In this document: positions 8,352 through 16,672 of the stretch, piece after piece
Numbering within the stretch: the stretch's first letter is position 1
How the letters are laid out: each line of letters opens with the position of its first letter
DNA from: Rhodothermales bacterium
GTDB lineage: Bacteria > Bacteroidota > Rhodothermia > Rhodothermales > JAHQVL01
Assembly (NCBI GenBank): GCA_041391505.1
Contig: JAWKNW010000002.1
Location: forward strand, 248,001-312,000
DNA: 64,000 nt
Reading direction: 5' to 3'
The notes under the pieces: generated by a model
Told to the model about the DNA's origin: nothing
The model's database searches: none
The model's input: the letters and a program-made list of their open reading frames with translations, nothing else
Translations under genes and position numbers: made by a program

Positions 8352-10081
8352 TGATTCGTTTTCTGTCGTCGCCGGCATGCCGCGCGGTGTTCGCCGTGCT
8401 GCTGGTCTATGGCCTGACGCCTACCGCCGCCATGTCCCAGTTGATCTCACCGGGCAAATTGTCGCGTTCGCACGCCGATCTCGAAGGCGTGACGAACTGT
8501 ACCCAGTGTCATGCGCTGGGGCAGCGGAGCGTGAACGACAATCTGTGTCTCAACTGCCACACGCCGATGCAGGCGCGCATCGCGGCGAAGACCGGGTTTC
8601 ACATCACGGTGGACGAGCAGCCCTGCGGCGACTGCCACAAGGAGCATTTCGGGGTGGATTTCGTGCCCGTGCGGTTCGACACCACCGCGTTCGAGCACGA
8701 TAAGACGACGTTCGACCTGACGGGCGCGCACCTCGAGACGGCCTGCCGCACCTGCCACGAGCCGGACAACATCAAGGCGCCCGACGTGCTCGCGTTCAAG
8801 GGCAAGCACAACGCACTCGACAAGACCTTCCTCGGCCTGCTGACCGAATGCCGGTCGTGCCACGCCCCCGAGAGTCCGCACCAGGACCAGTTCGACGACC
8901 GCGCCTGCGACACGTGTCACGAGACCGAGACGTGGGAGGAGGCGCCGGCGTTCGACCACAACGAGGCGCGGTTCAAACTCACCGGCAAGCACCAGGACGT
9001 GGCGTGCGAGAACTGCCACGGCACCCTGCGCACGCCGGCCGGCGAGGAGTTTACGCAGTACGTGGGCCTCGAATTCAAGGCCTGCCTGAACTGCCATGAA
9101 GACCAGCACGACGGCCGCTTCGGCACCGACTGCACCACGTGCCACCAGACGGCCGGCTGGCACGAGCTCACCCAGTTGAGCAAATCCAAATTCAACCACG
9201 ACGAGACCGGCTTCAAGCTGATCGGCAACCATGCCGACCTCGAATGCGCGTCGTGCCATCAGAAGCCGGCGCGGCGCGACGCCGACATCCGGGTAGCGTT
9301 TATCGGCAACACGACCGGCAACACCTATCCGCGCATCAAGGTCAACGATTGCCTGTCGTGCCATGTCGATTACCACCGCAAGGAGTTTATCGAAAGCCCC
9401 GGCGGCGGCGCCGTGTGCGAGAACTGCCACGGCCAGCACGAGTGGTTTCCGACGACGTACGACATCGAGCGGCACAACAAGGAGGCCGCGTTCGAGCTGA
9501 CCGGCGCCCACCTGGCTACCGCCTGCGTGTCGTGCCACAACCCGGACGGCAAGCGGCCCACCTTCGTCATCGAGAAGACGGAGTGCCAGGATTGCCACGT
9601 GCCGGACAGCCCCCACGGCGATCAGTTCGCCGACGAGCTGGGCGTCACGGCCTGCGCGAATTGCCACGTCACCGAGCAGTGGGACGAGGCCACCGGCTTC
9701 GACCATAGCAAAACCCGGTTCGCCCTCACCGGCAAACACGCCACCACGGCGTGCGAGGACTGCCACAAGTCCGCCGGCCCGGATGCCGGCTTCGACGGCC
9801 CCGCCTACCGCGGACTCGAAACGACCTGCATCACCTGCCACGACGAGGACGATCCGCATCAGGATCAATTCCCCGGCAGGGCCTGCAACGATTGCCACGA
9901 AACGAAGGCCTTTACCATTCCCGCATTCGACCATGAAACCACCCGGTTCTCGCTCACCGGGGCACACAAGGAAGTCGAATGCGCCTCCTGCCACAAGGAG
10001 GAAAACACCCCCGATCGCTCCCTCTTCACACGCTACCGTCCCCTCCCAACGGCTTGCGAAGACTGTCATGGGGAAGAATAA
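8351..10081 (+). CDS. 20-heme c-type cytochrome
   Basis: This 576 aa secreted protein has a signal peptide (cleavage near AMSQL, about residue 30) and 20 CXXCH motifs, one per 29 residues. The repeated pattern F(D/N/E)H...F.LTG.H....C..CH supplies a distal His before most heme sites, which predicts bis-His low-potential hemes as in the cytochrome c3/c7-like families of porin-cytochrome systems. It is probably periplasmic and carries electrons between the inner-membrane cytochrome b and the barrel or repeat cytochrome. It overlaps the TPR gene by one base and ends 3 bp before the next cytochrome gene. Unlike that gene, its repeats have diverged. Confidence 0.93.
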   Translation: MIRFLSSPACRAVFAVLLVYGLTPTAAMSQLISPGKLSRSHADLEGVTNCTQCHALGQRSVNDNLCLNCHTPMQARIAAKTGFHITVDEQPCGDCHKEHFGVDFVPVRFDTTAFEHDKTTFDLTGAHLETACRTCHEPDNIKAPDVLAFKGKHNALDKTFLGLLTECRSCHAPESPHQDQFDDRACDTCHETETWEEAPAFDHNEARFKLTGKHQDVACENCHGTLRTPAGEEFTQYVGLEFKACLNCHEDQHDGRFGTDCTTCHQTAGWHELTQLSKSKFNHDETGFKLIGNHADLECASCHQKPARRDADIRVAFIGNTTGNTYPRIKVNDCLSCHVDYHRKEFIESPGGGAVCENCHGQHEWFPTTYDIERHNKEAAFELTGAHLATACVSCHNPDGKRPTFVIEKTECQDCHVPDSPHGDQFADELGVTACANCHVTEQWDEATGFDHSKTRFALTGKHATTACEDCHKSAGPDAGFDGPAYRGLETTCITCHDEDDPHQDQFPGRACNDCHETKAFTIPAFDHETTRFSLTGAHKEVECASCHKEENTPDRSLFTRYRPLPTACEDCHGEE

Positions 10082-10084
10082 CGT

Positions 10085-13000
10085 ATGAGACGCATCGCAC
10101 TTCTGACGTTCTGGCTGCTCACCCTGGCCGGCACGTCGGCGCTCGCCCAGCAGGGAACGAGCCCGCACGGGACGATTTCCATCGGCACCGACTGCAATGC
10201 CTGCCACCGGACCGAGGGCTGGACGCCGCTGAAGGAGGCGATGGCGTTCTCGCACAGCATGCAGACCGGTTTCCCGCTCACGGGGAGCCACCAGCGCGTC
10301 GCATGCGCGTCGTGCCACATCGATTTGCGTTTCGACGAGCCGCACACCACGGCCACGGAGTGCGCGACCTGCCACGTCGACGTCCACCAGGGCGCCTATT
10401 CGGAAACCTGCGTCGACTGCCATAACACCACCCTTTTCGCCGACGTGGAGGGCATCAGCGTCCATGCGCGCACGAGCTTTCCGCTCACCGGCACGCACGC
10501 CCAGCTCACCTGCGTGAGCTGCCACACCGACGATGTCGGCGGCGCCTTCACCCCGCTCGAGACGGCCTGCGTCACCTGTCACGAGCCCGACTATGAGGAT
10601 GCCCGGAGCGTCGACCACGTCGCGGCCGGCTTCCCGCTCGAATGCGAAACCTGCCACAACACCATCCGCTGGCAGGGGACGCTGTTCGACCATATCCTCG
10701 CGTCGAACGGGTTCGCGCTCCTCGGCGCCCACGAACAGCAGCCCTGTTCGGCCTGCCACCGTTCGCCCGATCTCAGCCCCATCTTTACCGCGCAGAACGA
10801 CCAGGACTGTATCTCCTGCCATCAGCCCGATTACGACGACAACCACGCCGGCTCCGGTTTCCCCACCACCTGTCTCGAATGCCACAACACCGAAACGTGG
10901 GATGGCGCGGTGTTCGACCACATCGCCGCATCCGACGGCTTCGCGCTCCTCGGCGCCCATGAAACCCTCGCCTGTGAAACCTGCCACAGCCTGCCGGACC
11001 TCACGCCGCTGTTCAACCCCAGCAACGACCAGGATTGCATCACCTGCCACCAGCAAGACTACAACGACGAACACGCCGGCTCCGGTTTCCCCACCACCTG
11101 CCTGAACTGCCACAACACCACCTCGTGGGACGGCGCCGACTTCGACCACGTCACCGCCTCCAACGGCTTCGACCTCCTCGGCGCCCACGATGCCCTCGCC
11201 TGCGAGAACTGCCACAGCATGCCCGATCTCGCGCCGCTCTTCAACCCGGCCAACGATCAGGACTGCATCACCTGCCACCAGCAGGACTACAACGACGAAC
11301 ACGCCGGCTCGGGCTTCCCGACCACCTGCCTCAACTGCCACGGCACCCAGACCTGGAGCGGGGCCGACTTCGACCACGTCACCGCCTCCAACGGCTTCGA
11401 CCTCCTCGGCGCCCACGACGCCCTGGCGTGCGAAAACTGCCATAGCATGCCCGATCTCACGCCGCTCTTCAACCCGGCCAACGATCAGGACTGCATCACC
11501 TGCCACCAGCAGGACTACAACGACGAACACGCCGGCTCGGGCTTCCCGACCACCTGCCTCAACTGCCACGGCACCCAGACCTGGAGCGGGGCCGACTTCG
11601 ACCACGTGACGGCGTCCAACGGCTTCGACCTCCTCGGCGCCCACGACGTCCTGTCGTGCGACAACTGCCACAGCCTGCCCGATCTCACGCCGCTCTTCAA
11701 CCCGGCCAACGATCAGGACTGTATCACCTGCCACCAGCAGGACTACAACGACGAACACGCCGGCTCCGGATTCCCCACCACCTGCCTCACCTGTCACAAC
11801 ACGACCTCGTGGGACGGCGCCGACTTCGACCACGTGACGGCGTCCAACGGCTTCGACCTCCTCGGCGCCCACGACGCCCTGGCGTGCGAGAACTGCCACA
11901 GCATGCCCGATCTCACGCCGCTCTTTACGCCGAGCAGCGACCAGGATTGCATCACCTGCCATCAGCCCGACTACAACGACAACCACGCCGGCTCCGGATT
12001 CCCCACCACGTGTCTGGAGTGCCACAACATCAACACGTGGGACAACGCCGACTTCGACCACGTGACGGCGTCCAACGGCTTCGACCTCCTCGGCGCCCAC
12101 GACGCCCTGTCGTGCGACAACTGCCACAGCCTGCCCGATCTCACGCCGCTGTTCAACCCGGCCAACGATCAGGACTGCATCACCTGCCACCAGCAGGATT
12201 ACAACGACGAACACGCCGGCTCCGGATTCCCCACCACTGCCTCACGTGTCATGGCACGATGTCGTGGATGGCGACTTCGACCACGTCACCGCCTCCAACG
12301 GCTTCGACCTCATCGGCGCCACGACGCGCTGGCGTGTGTGCCACAGTTCGATTCACCCGCTGTTCAACCCGGCCAACGATCAGACTGCATCACCGCCACC
12401 AGCAGGATTACAACGACGAACACGCCGGTGGGATTCCCCACCACCTGCCTCACGTGTCATGGCACGATGTCGTGGGATGGCGCGGACTTCGACCACGTCA
12501 CCGCCTCCAACGGCTTCGACCTCATCGGCGCACACGACGCGCTGGCGTGTGAAAACTGCCACAGTCTGCCCGATCTCACCCCGCTGTTCAACCCGGCCAA
12601 CGATCAGGACTGCATCACCTGCCACCAGCAGGATTACAACGACGAACACGCCGGCTCGGGCTTCCCCACGACCTGCCTCACGTGTCATGGCACGATGTCG
12701 TGGGATGGCGCGGACTTCGACCACGTTACCGCCTCCAACGGCTTCGACCTCCTCGGCGCGCACGACGCGCTGGCGTGTGAAAACTGCCACAGTCTGCCCG
12801 ATCTGACCCCGCTGTTCAACCCGGCCAACGATCAGGACTGCATCACCTGCCATCAGCCGGACTACAACACCAACCACGCCGGCTCGGGCTTCCCGACCAC
12901 GTGCCTCAACTGCCACAACACGACCACGTGGGAGAACGCGGAGTTCGACCATGCGGCCAACGCCGACGGCTTCCGGCTCCTCGGCGCCCACGACGCGCTG

Positions 13001-13627
13001 GCGTGCGAGAATTGCCACAGCCTGCCCGATCTGACCCCGCTGTTCAACCCGGCCAACGACCAGGACTGCATCACCTGTCACCAGGCGGATTACAACGACA
13101 ACCACGCCGGCTCGGGCTTCCCGACCACGTGTCTGAATTGCCACAACACCAACACCTGGGACGATGCCAATTTCGACCATGCGGCCAACGCCGACGGCTT
13201 CCGGCTCCTCGGGGCCCACGATGCGCTCGCCTGTGAAAACTGCCACAGTTTGCCCGATCTGACCCCGCTGTTCAACCCCAGCAACGATCAGGATTGCATC
13301 ACCTGCCACCAGCAGGACTACAACAACGAGCACACGGGCACGGGCTTCCCGGACACCTGTCTCGACTGCCACAATACGAACACGTGGAGCGGCGCCACAT
13401 TCGACCACGACGACCTGTACTTCCCGATCTATTCGGGGCGGCACAATAACAGATGGTCGAATAATTGCCAGACCTGCCACCTCCAGCCGACCAACTACGC
13501 CTACTTCAGCTGCGAGGGCGCATGCCACGAGCACACGAAGACCAGGATGGATAACGAGCACAAGGGGAAAAACGGCTACGCATTCGACTTCCCGCTCTGT
13601 CTGAACTGCCATCCGAACGGCAACTGA
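10085..13627 (+). CDS. Giant tandem-repeat multiheme cytochrome c (42 CXXCH + 1 CX3CH)
   Basis: This 1,180 aa secreted protein has a signal peptide (cut near ALAQQ, residue 22), an N-terminal cap with six heme motifs (about 36-186), twelve 76-residue units and a C-terminal cap with four motifs, one of them CX3CH (CEGACH). Each intact unit has three CXXCH plus His in FDH, GAH and (E/N)HAG, so each heme can have two His ligands. I count 42 CXXCH; unit 8 is frame-scrambled and would add three more if repaired. Nothing outside the heme sites suggests an enzyme, so a long electron-conducting chain is the likely role. It may be periplasm-spanning or exposed at the cell surface. It lies 3 bp after the 20-heme gene and 23 bp before the barrel gene. 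Confidence 0.92.
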   Translation: MRRIALLTFWLLTLAGTSALAQQGTSPHGTISIGTDCNACHRTEGWTPLKEAMAFSHSMQTGFPLTGSHQRVACASCHIDLRFDEPHTTATECATCHVDVHQGAYSETCVDCHNTTLFADVEGISVHARTSFPLTGTHAQLTCVSCHTDDVGGAFTPLETACVTCHEPDYEDARSVDHVAAGFPLECETCHNTIRWQGTLFDHILASNGFALLGAHEQQPCSACHRSPDLSPIFTAQNDQDCISCHQPDYDDNHAGSGFPTTCLECHNTETWDGAVFDHIAASDGFALLGAHETLACETCHSLPDLTPLFNPSNDQDCITCHQQDYNDEHAGSGFPTTCLNCHNTTSWDGADFDHVTASNGFDLLGAHDALACENCHSMPDLAPLFNPANDQDCITCHQQDYNDEHAGSGFPTTCLNCHGTQTWSGADFDHVTASNGFDLLGAHDALACENCHSMPDLTPLFNPANDQDCITCHQQDYNDEHAGSGFPTTCLNCHGTQTWSGADFDHVTASNGFDLLGAHDVLSCDNCHSLPDLTPLFNPANDQDCITCHQQDYNDEHAGSGFPTTCLTCHNTTSWDGADFDHVTASNGFDLLGAHDALACENCHSMPDLTPLFTPSSDQDCITCHQPDYNDNHAGSGFPTTCLECHNINTWDNADFDHVTASNGFDLLGAHDALSCDNCHSLPDLTPLFNPANDQDCITCHQQDYNDEHAGSGFPTTASRVMARCRGWRLRPRHRLQRLRPHRRHDALACVPQFDSPAVQPGQRSDCITATSRITTTNTPVGFPTTCLTCHGTMSWDGADFDHVTASNGFDLIGAHDALACENCHSLPDLTPLFNPANDQDCITCHQQDYNDEHAGSGFPTTCLTCHGTMSWDGADFDHVTASNGFDLLGAHDALACENCHSLPDLTPLFNPANDQDCITCHQPDYNTNHAGSGFPTTCLNCHNTTTWENAEFDHAANADGFRLLGAHDALACENCHSLPDLTPLFNPANDQDCITCHQADYNDNHAGSGFPTTCLNCHNTNTWDDANFDHAANADGFRLLGAHDALACENCHSLPDLTPLFNPSNDQDCITCHQQDYNNEHTGTGFPDTCLDCHNTNTWSGATFDHDDLYFPIYSGRHNNRWSNNCQTCHLQPTNYAYFSCEGACHEHTKTRMDNEHKGKNGYAFDFPLCLNCHPNGN
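10643..13357 (+). repeat. Twelve tandem 228-bp units coding 3-heme modules
   Basis: Unit boundaries set at the C of CLxCH fall at 10643, 10871 and so on, every 228 bp. The whole span is 2,715 bp, exactly 12 x 228 minus 21; the missing 21 nt all lie near 12236-12430. Units 2-10 are nearly identical in DNA, which suggests recent duplication or gene conversion. Unit 1 and units 11-12 have diverged more, so the array seems to grow from its middle. Confidence 0.93.
12236..12430 (+). other. Frame-scrambled repeat unit within the giant cytochrome
   Basis: Compared with the next unit, this stretch lacks about nine short pieces (1, 1, 3, 1, 5, 6, 1, 1 and 2 nt, near 12236, 12266, 12273, 12317, 12337, 12350, 12386, 12395 and 12428), 21 nt in all. 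The reading frame leaves and returns: in-frame islands HDALAC and DCIT sit between Arg/Pro-rich out-of-frame text. Three heme motifs are lost. Several losses are in short homopolymers, so a consensus error in a repeat is as likely as real decay. Confidence 0.8.
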
Positions 13628-13650
13628 CGAACGTCCTGAATCCGATACCC

Positions 13651-15246
13651 ATGCGTTTCAGAAAGCTCCTCCTTCTACTGCTCTGTGTACAGGCAGGCGT
13701 GGCCAGCGTGTTCGCTCAGGATACGACCCTCACGGCGACGATAACCCATATCGCCGGCGACAACGCCTACATCAACGTGGGCCGTGCCGACGGCGTACAG
13801 CCGGCGGACACGCTACAGATTCTGGCCGCGGGGCGCATGCTGGGCCGCATGGTCGTGATCAGCACATCGAGCCGCCAATCCATCCTGGGATTCGTATCGC
13901 AGTCCTTTCCGCTGACGCGCGGGATGAAGATCGACGTCACGTTCACCCGCTCGGCGCAGCCGGGCGAGGGCGCGCCGGCCGAGGCGCCCCCGCCGGTGGC
14001 CGAGGCGACGCCGCAACCCGTCACGCGGACGATCAAAAAACCGACGCCCCCGCGGAGGGACAGCCGGCGGGTGCGCGTCGACGGCCGCATCATGTTGAGT
14101 ATGAGCATGCTCAGCTCCGAGACCCAGTCGCTCAACACGGACCTGGCGCCGGTGAGCCGGCAGTTCGCCACGCCGTCGATCAACGTGAATGCCACCGTGC
14201 GCAACCTGCCGTCGAATGCACGTATCCAGGCCAACGTGCGGTCTGAATACCGCAGCTCGTCGAGTTCGTCGCTGGTGCCCGAGCGGTCGGTCCGGGCGTA
14301 TCAGCTGAACCTGCAGAAGTCCCTCTCGTTCGGCGAGATGCAGTTCGGGCGCTTCTACAACAACTTCACCCCGCACGGCGGCTACTGGGACGGCGGCAGC
14401 TTCCTGCTGGGTTCGCGGAAGGCCGGCGTGGGCGTCACCGTCGGCTTCATGCCGGAGCGCTCGAACGAAGGGTTTACGACCGATTTCCCCCGGATCTCCG
14501 GCTTCGCGCAGTACCGCACGCCATCCGGCAAGCCGTTCACGTACCGCGTGGCGGCCTCGTACCACGAGGTCCACCCGACCGCGCTGTATCTCGACCACAA
14601 GTTCGGCGAGTTCACCCAGGAATTCGACTGGAAGAAGCTGTCGGTCGACCAGGATATCCAGATCGATCAGGACCCGCTCACCCAGAACATGGTGGTGACC
14701 CTCTTCCAGCTCGACTCGCGCTATAAAGTCACCGACCAGCTCCAGGTGCGGAGCCGCTACTACCTGCGGCAGCCCTATCGCATGTACAGCACCGTCAGCC
14801 CGATCTCGACGCGGCGGGATCAGATCGGCGTCGGCTTCAACCTGCGCCGTGGCGAGGGCTCCATCGGCGGCGAATATTCCAACCGGTACACCGAAGGCGC
14901 GTACGACAGCCGCAGCATCCTGATGTACGCGAACACCCCGTTCATCCAGCCGCTCAACATCTCGATCAGCGCGAACGCCAGCCTCTGGTCGTCGAGTTTC
15001 GGCGAGGCGCTTTATGCCTCGGCTGGCCTCATGCGGAGCTTTGGGTCGGGCAACGGCCGCGTCGAATACGCGTTTTACCGCACGACGACGACCAACCAGG
15101 ACAGCGCCATCGACGTGCACCGGGTCTCCTTTTCAACCTCGCTGCCGCTCAGCAAGGCGTTCTTCTGGAACGCCCGGGTGAGCTTCCAGCAGAGCCGGTA
15201 CCTCAGCAGCGTGTCGGGGCAGACGAGCCTTCAGATTCGATTCTGA
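13651..15246 (+). CDS. Outer-membrane beta-barrel protein (porin of a porin-cytochrome conduit)
   Basis: This 531 aa protein has a signal peptide (cut near VFAQD, about 23), an N-terminal periplasmic domain (about 24-100), a Pro/Ala-rich linker (105-140), then alternating hydrophobic/polar strands rich in Tyr and Arg to the end. The last residue is Phe (LQIRF), the usual signal for the BAM insertion machinery. It follows the repeat cytochrome by 23 bp. In MtrAB and PCC systems a barrel sheathes a multiheme cytochrome to pass electrons across the outer membrane. I infer the same role here, although sequence similarity to MtrB cannot be judged by eye. Confidence 0.75.
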   Translation: MRFRKLLLLLLCVQAGVASVFAQDTTLTATITHIAGDNAYINVGRADGVQPADTLQILAAGRMLGRMVVISTSSRQSILGFVSQSFPLTRGMKIDVTFTRSAQPGEGAPAEAPPPVAEATPQPVTRTIKKPTPPRRDSRRVRVDGRIMLSMSMLSSETQSLNTDLAPVSRQFATPSINVNATVRNLPSNARIQANVRSEYRSSSSSSLVPERSVRAYQLNLQKSLSFGEMQFGRFYNNFTPHGGYWDGGSFLLGSRKAGVGVTVGFMPERSNEGFTTDFPRISGFAQYRTPSGKPFTYRVAASYHEVHPTALYLDHKFGEFTQEFDWKKLSVDQDIQIDQDPLTQNMVVTLFQLDSRYKVTDQLQVRSRYYLRQPYRMYSTVSPISTRRDQIGVGFNLRRGEGSIGGEYSNRYTEGAYDSRSILMYANTPFIQPLNISISANASLWSSSFGEALYASAGLMRSFGSGNGRVEYAFYRTTTTNQDSAIDVHRVSFSTSLPLSKAFFWNARVSFQQSRYLSSVSGQTSLQIRF

Positions 15247-15281
15247 TCGCCGGCGTATCATCGAAGCAGTCAAAATAAGGA

Positions 15282-16622
15282 ATGGGTTTACAGGTCGAGA
15301 CGTTCGTCATCTGGCTGGTCGCCATCGGGTTGATCTTCGTTTTTGTGGTGCCCTATCTGATCACCCACATCCAGCGGGAGAAACACGCCGAGGCCGTCTA
15401 CAGCAAAGCCATGGAGATGGGCGCGGAGGAGCCGGACACCCTGCATCCGGTCATCAACCCGTCCGCCTGCATCTGCACCGGCAACTGCATGGCCGTGTGC
15501 CCGGAGAAGGACGTCCTGGGGCTCCTGAGCGGCACCGCCCTGACCATCAACCCGACGCATTGCGTGGGGCATGGCCTCTGCGAGCGGGCGTGCCCGGTGG
15601 ACGCGATCCAGCTGGTGATCGGGACCTCAAAACGCGGCGTGGACATCCCCCGCATCAAGGAGAACTTCGAAACGAACATCCAGGGGCTCTTCATCCTCGG
15701 CGAACTCGGGGGGATGGGATTGATCCGCAACGCCTTCGAGCAGTCGCGCCAGTGCATCTCCTGGATCAAGTCGCAGGCCGACCAGCTCAACAACCCGTCG
15801 GTCTACGACGTCCTGATCGTGGGCTGCGGCCCCGCCGGCCTGGCGGCATCGCTGCATTGCCAGCATCAGGGGCTCCGCTTCCGGACGATCGAGAAAGAAG
15901 ACATCGGCGGCACCGTCCGCTACTACCCCCGCAAGAAGCTCGTGATGACGTTCCCGCTCGACGTGCCGGGATACGGCAAGCTCGACTTCAAGAGCATCAT
16001 CAAGGAAGATCTCATCGGGCTCTGGAGCGAGATCGTCGAAAAAACCGGCGTCCGCGAACACATCGCGACCGGCGTCACGCTCGAAAACGTGCACAAGACG
16101 CCCCAGGGCTGGTTTGAAGTGAAGACATCGGGCGAAACCTACCTGGCCCAGCGCGTGATCCTGGCGATCGGCCGGCGCGGCGTGCCGCGCAAGCTGGACG
16201 TCCCGGGCGAAGACAGCCCCCGCGTGGCCTATTCGCTGCTCGACCCCGACCACTTCCAGCAAAACAAGGTGCTCGTGGTAGGCGGCGGCGACAGCGCCAT
16301 CGAGGCCGCCTGCGCGCTCGCGCAGCAGCCGGGCAACACGGTCCATCTCAGCTATCGCCGCGATTCGTTTTCCCGCATCAAGCCGGACAATGCCTCGCGG
16401 ATCGAGGAGGCCATCGCGCGGCGGCAGGTCCACTTCCTGCCCGAATCGCAGGTCACCAAGATCGAGACCGGCGCGGTGTTCGTGAAGGACAGCGCCGGCC
16501 ACGAGCAGCGGCTCGCCAACGACTACCTCTTCATTATGATCGGCGGCACCCTGCCCACGGGCATGCTGAAAGACCTCGGCATCAAGATTGACACGAAGTT
16601 TGGCCAGCCGCTGGTGAGCTAG
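15282..16622 (+). CDS. Membrane-anchored Fe-S/FAD pyridine-nucleotide oxidoreductase
   Basis: This 446 aa protein has an N-terminal TM helix (7-30) followed by basic residues, so the rest should face the cytoplasm. A ferredoxin-like region has two Cys clusters: Cys63, 65, 69, 73 and Cys94, His97, Cys100, Cys104. A thioredoxin-reductase-like flavoprotein follows: FAD motif VGCGPAGLAAS (about 181), NAD(P) motif VGGGDSAIEA (about 336). The CxxC disulfide of true thioredoxin reductases is absent, so the Fe-S domain is the likely partner. I infer electron exchange between NAD(P)H and the membrane redox chain. It is preceded by TAAGGA and lies between the barrel gene and the second repeat cytochrome. 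Confidence 0.85.
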   Translation: MGLQVETFVIWLVAIGLIFVFVVPYLITHIQREKHAEAVYSKAMEMGAEEPDTLHPVINPSACICTGNCMAVCPEKDVLGLLSGTALTINPTHCVGHGLCERACPVDAIQLVIGTSKRGVDIPRIKENFETNIQGLFILGELGGMGLIRNAFEQSRQCISWIKSQADQLNNPSVYDVLIVGCGPAGLAASLHCQHQGLRFRTIEKEDIGGTVRYYPRKKLVMTFPLDVPGYGKLDFKSIIKEDLIGLWSEIVEKTGVREHIATGVTLENVHKTPQGWFEVKTSGETYLAQRVILAIGRRGVPRKLDVPGEDSPRVAYSLLDPDHFQQNKVLVVGGGDSAIEAACALAQQPGNTVHLSYRRDSFSRIKPDNASRIEEAIARRQVHFLPESQVTKIETGAVFVKDSAGHEQRLANDYLFIMIGGTLPTGMLKDLGIKIDTKFGQPLVS

Positions 16623-16672
16623 GCCGTGCCGACGGTGCACGGCATGACCGCCCCGGCTCCAGGAGCAATCCC

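Noticed and set aside
8447..12214. A 1,255-codon open frame antisense to the two multiheme cytochrome genes
   Set aside because: It arises because the high-GC repeat codons lack stop codons in this antisense frame. Its product is a monotonous Val/Gly/Arg-rich repeat with no domain, signal or plausible start, while the opposite strand encodes dozens of CXXCH motifs.
10643..13357. Regular repeats considered as a CRISPR array or satellite
   Set aside because: Units are 228 bp, coding and in frame, with no spacer variation; they are protein modules.
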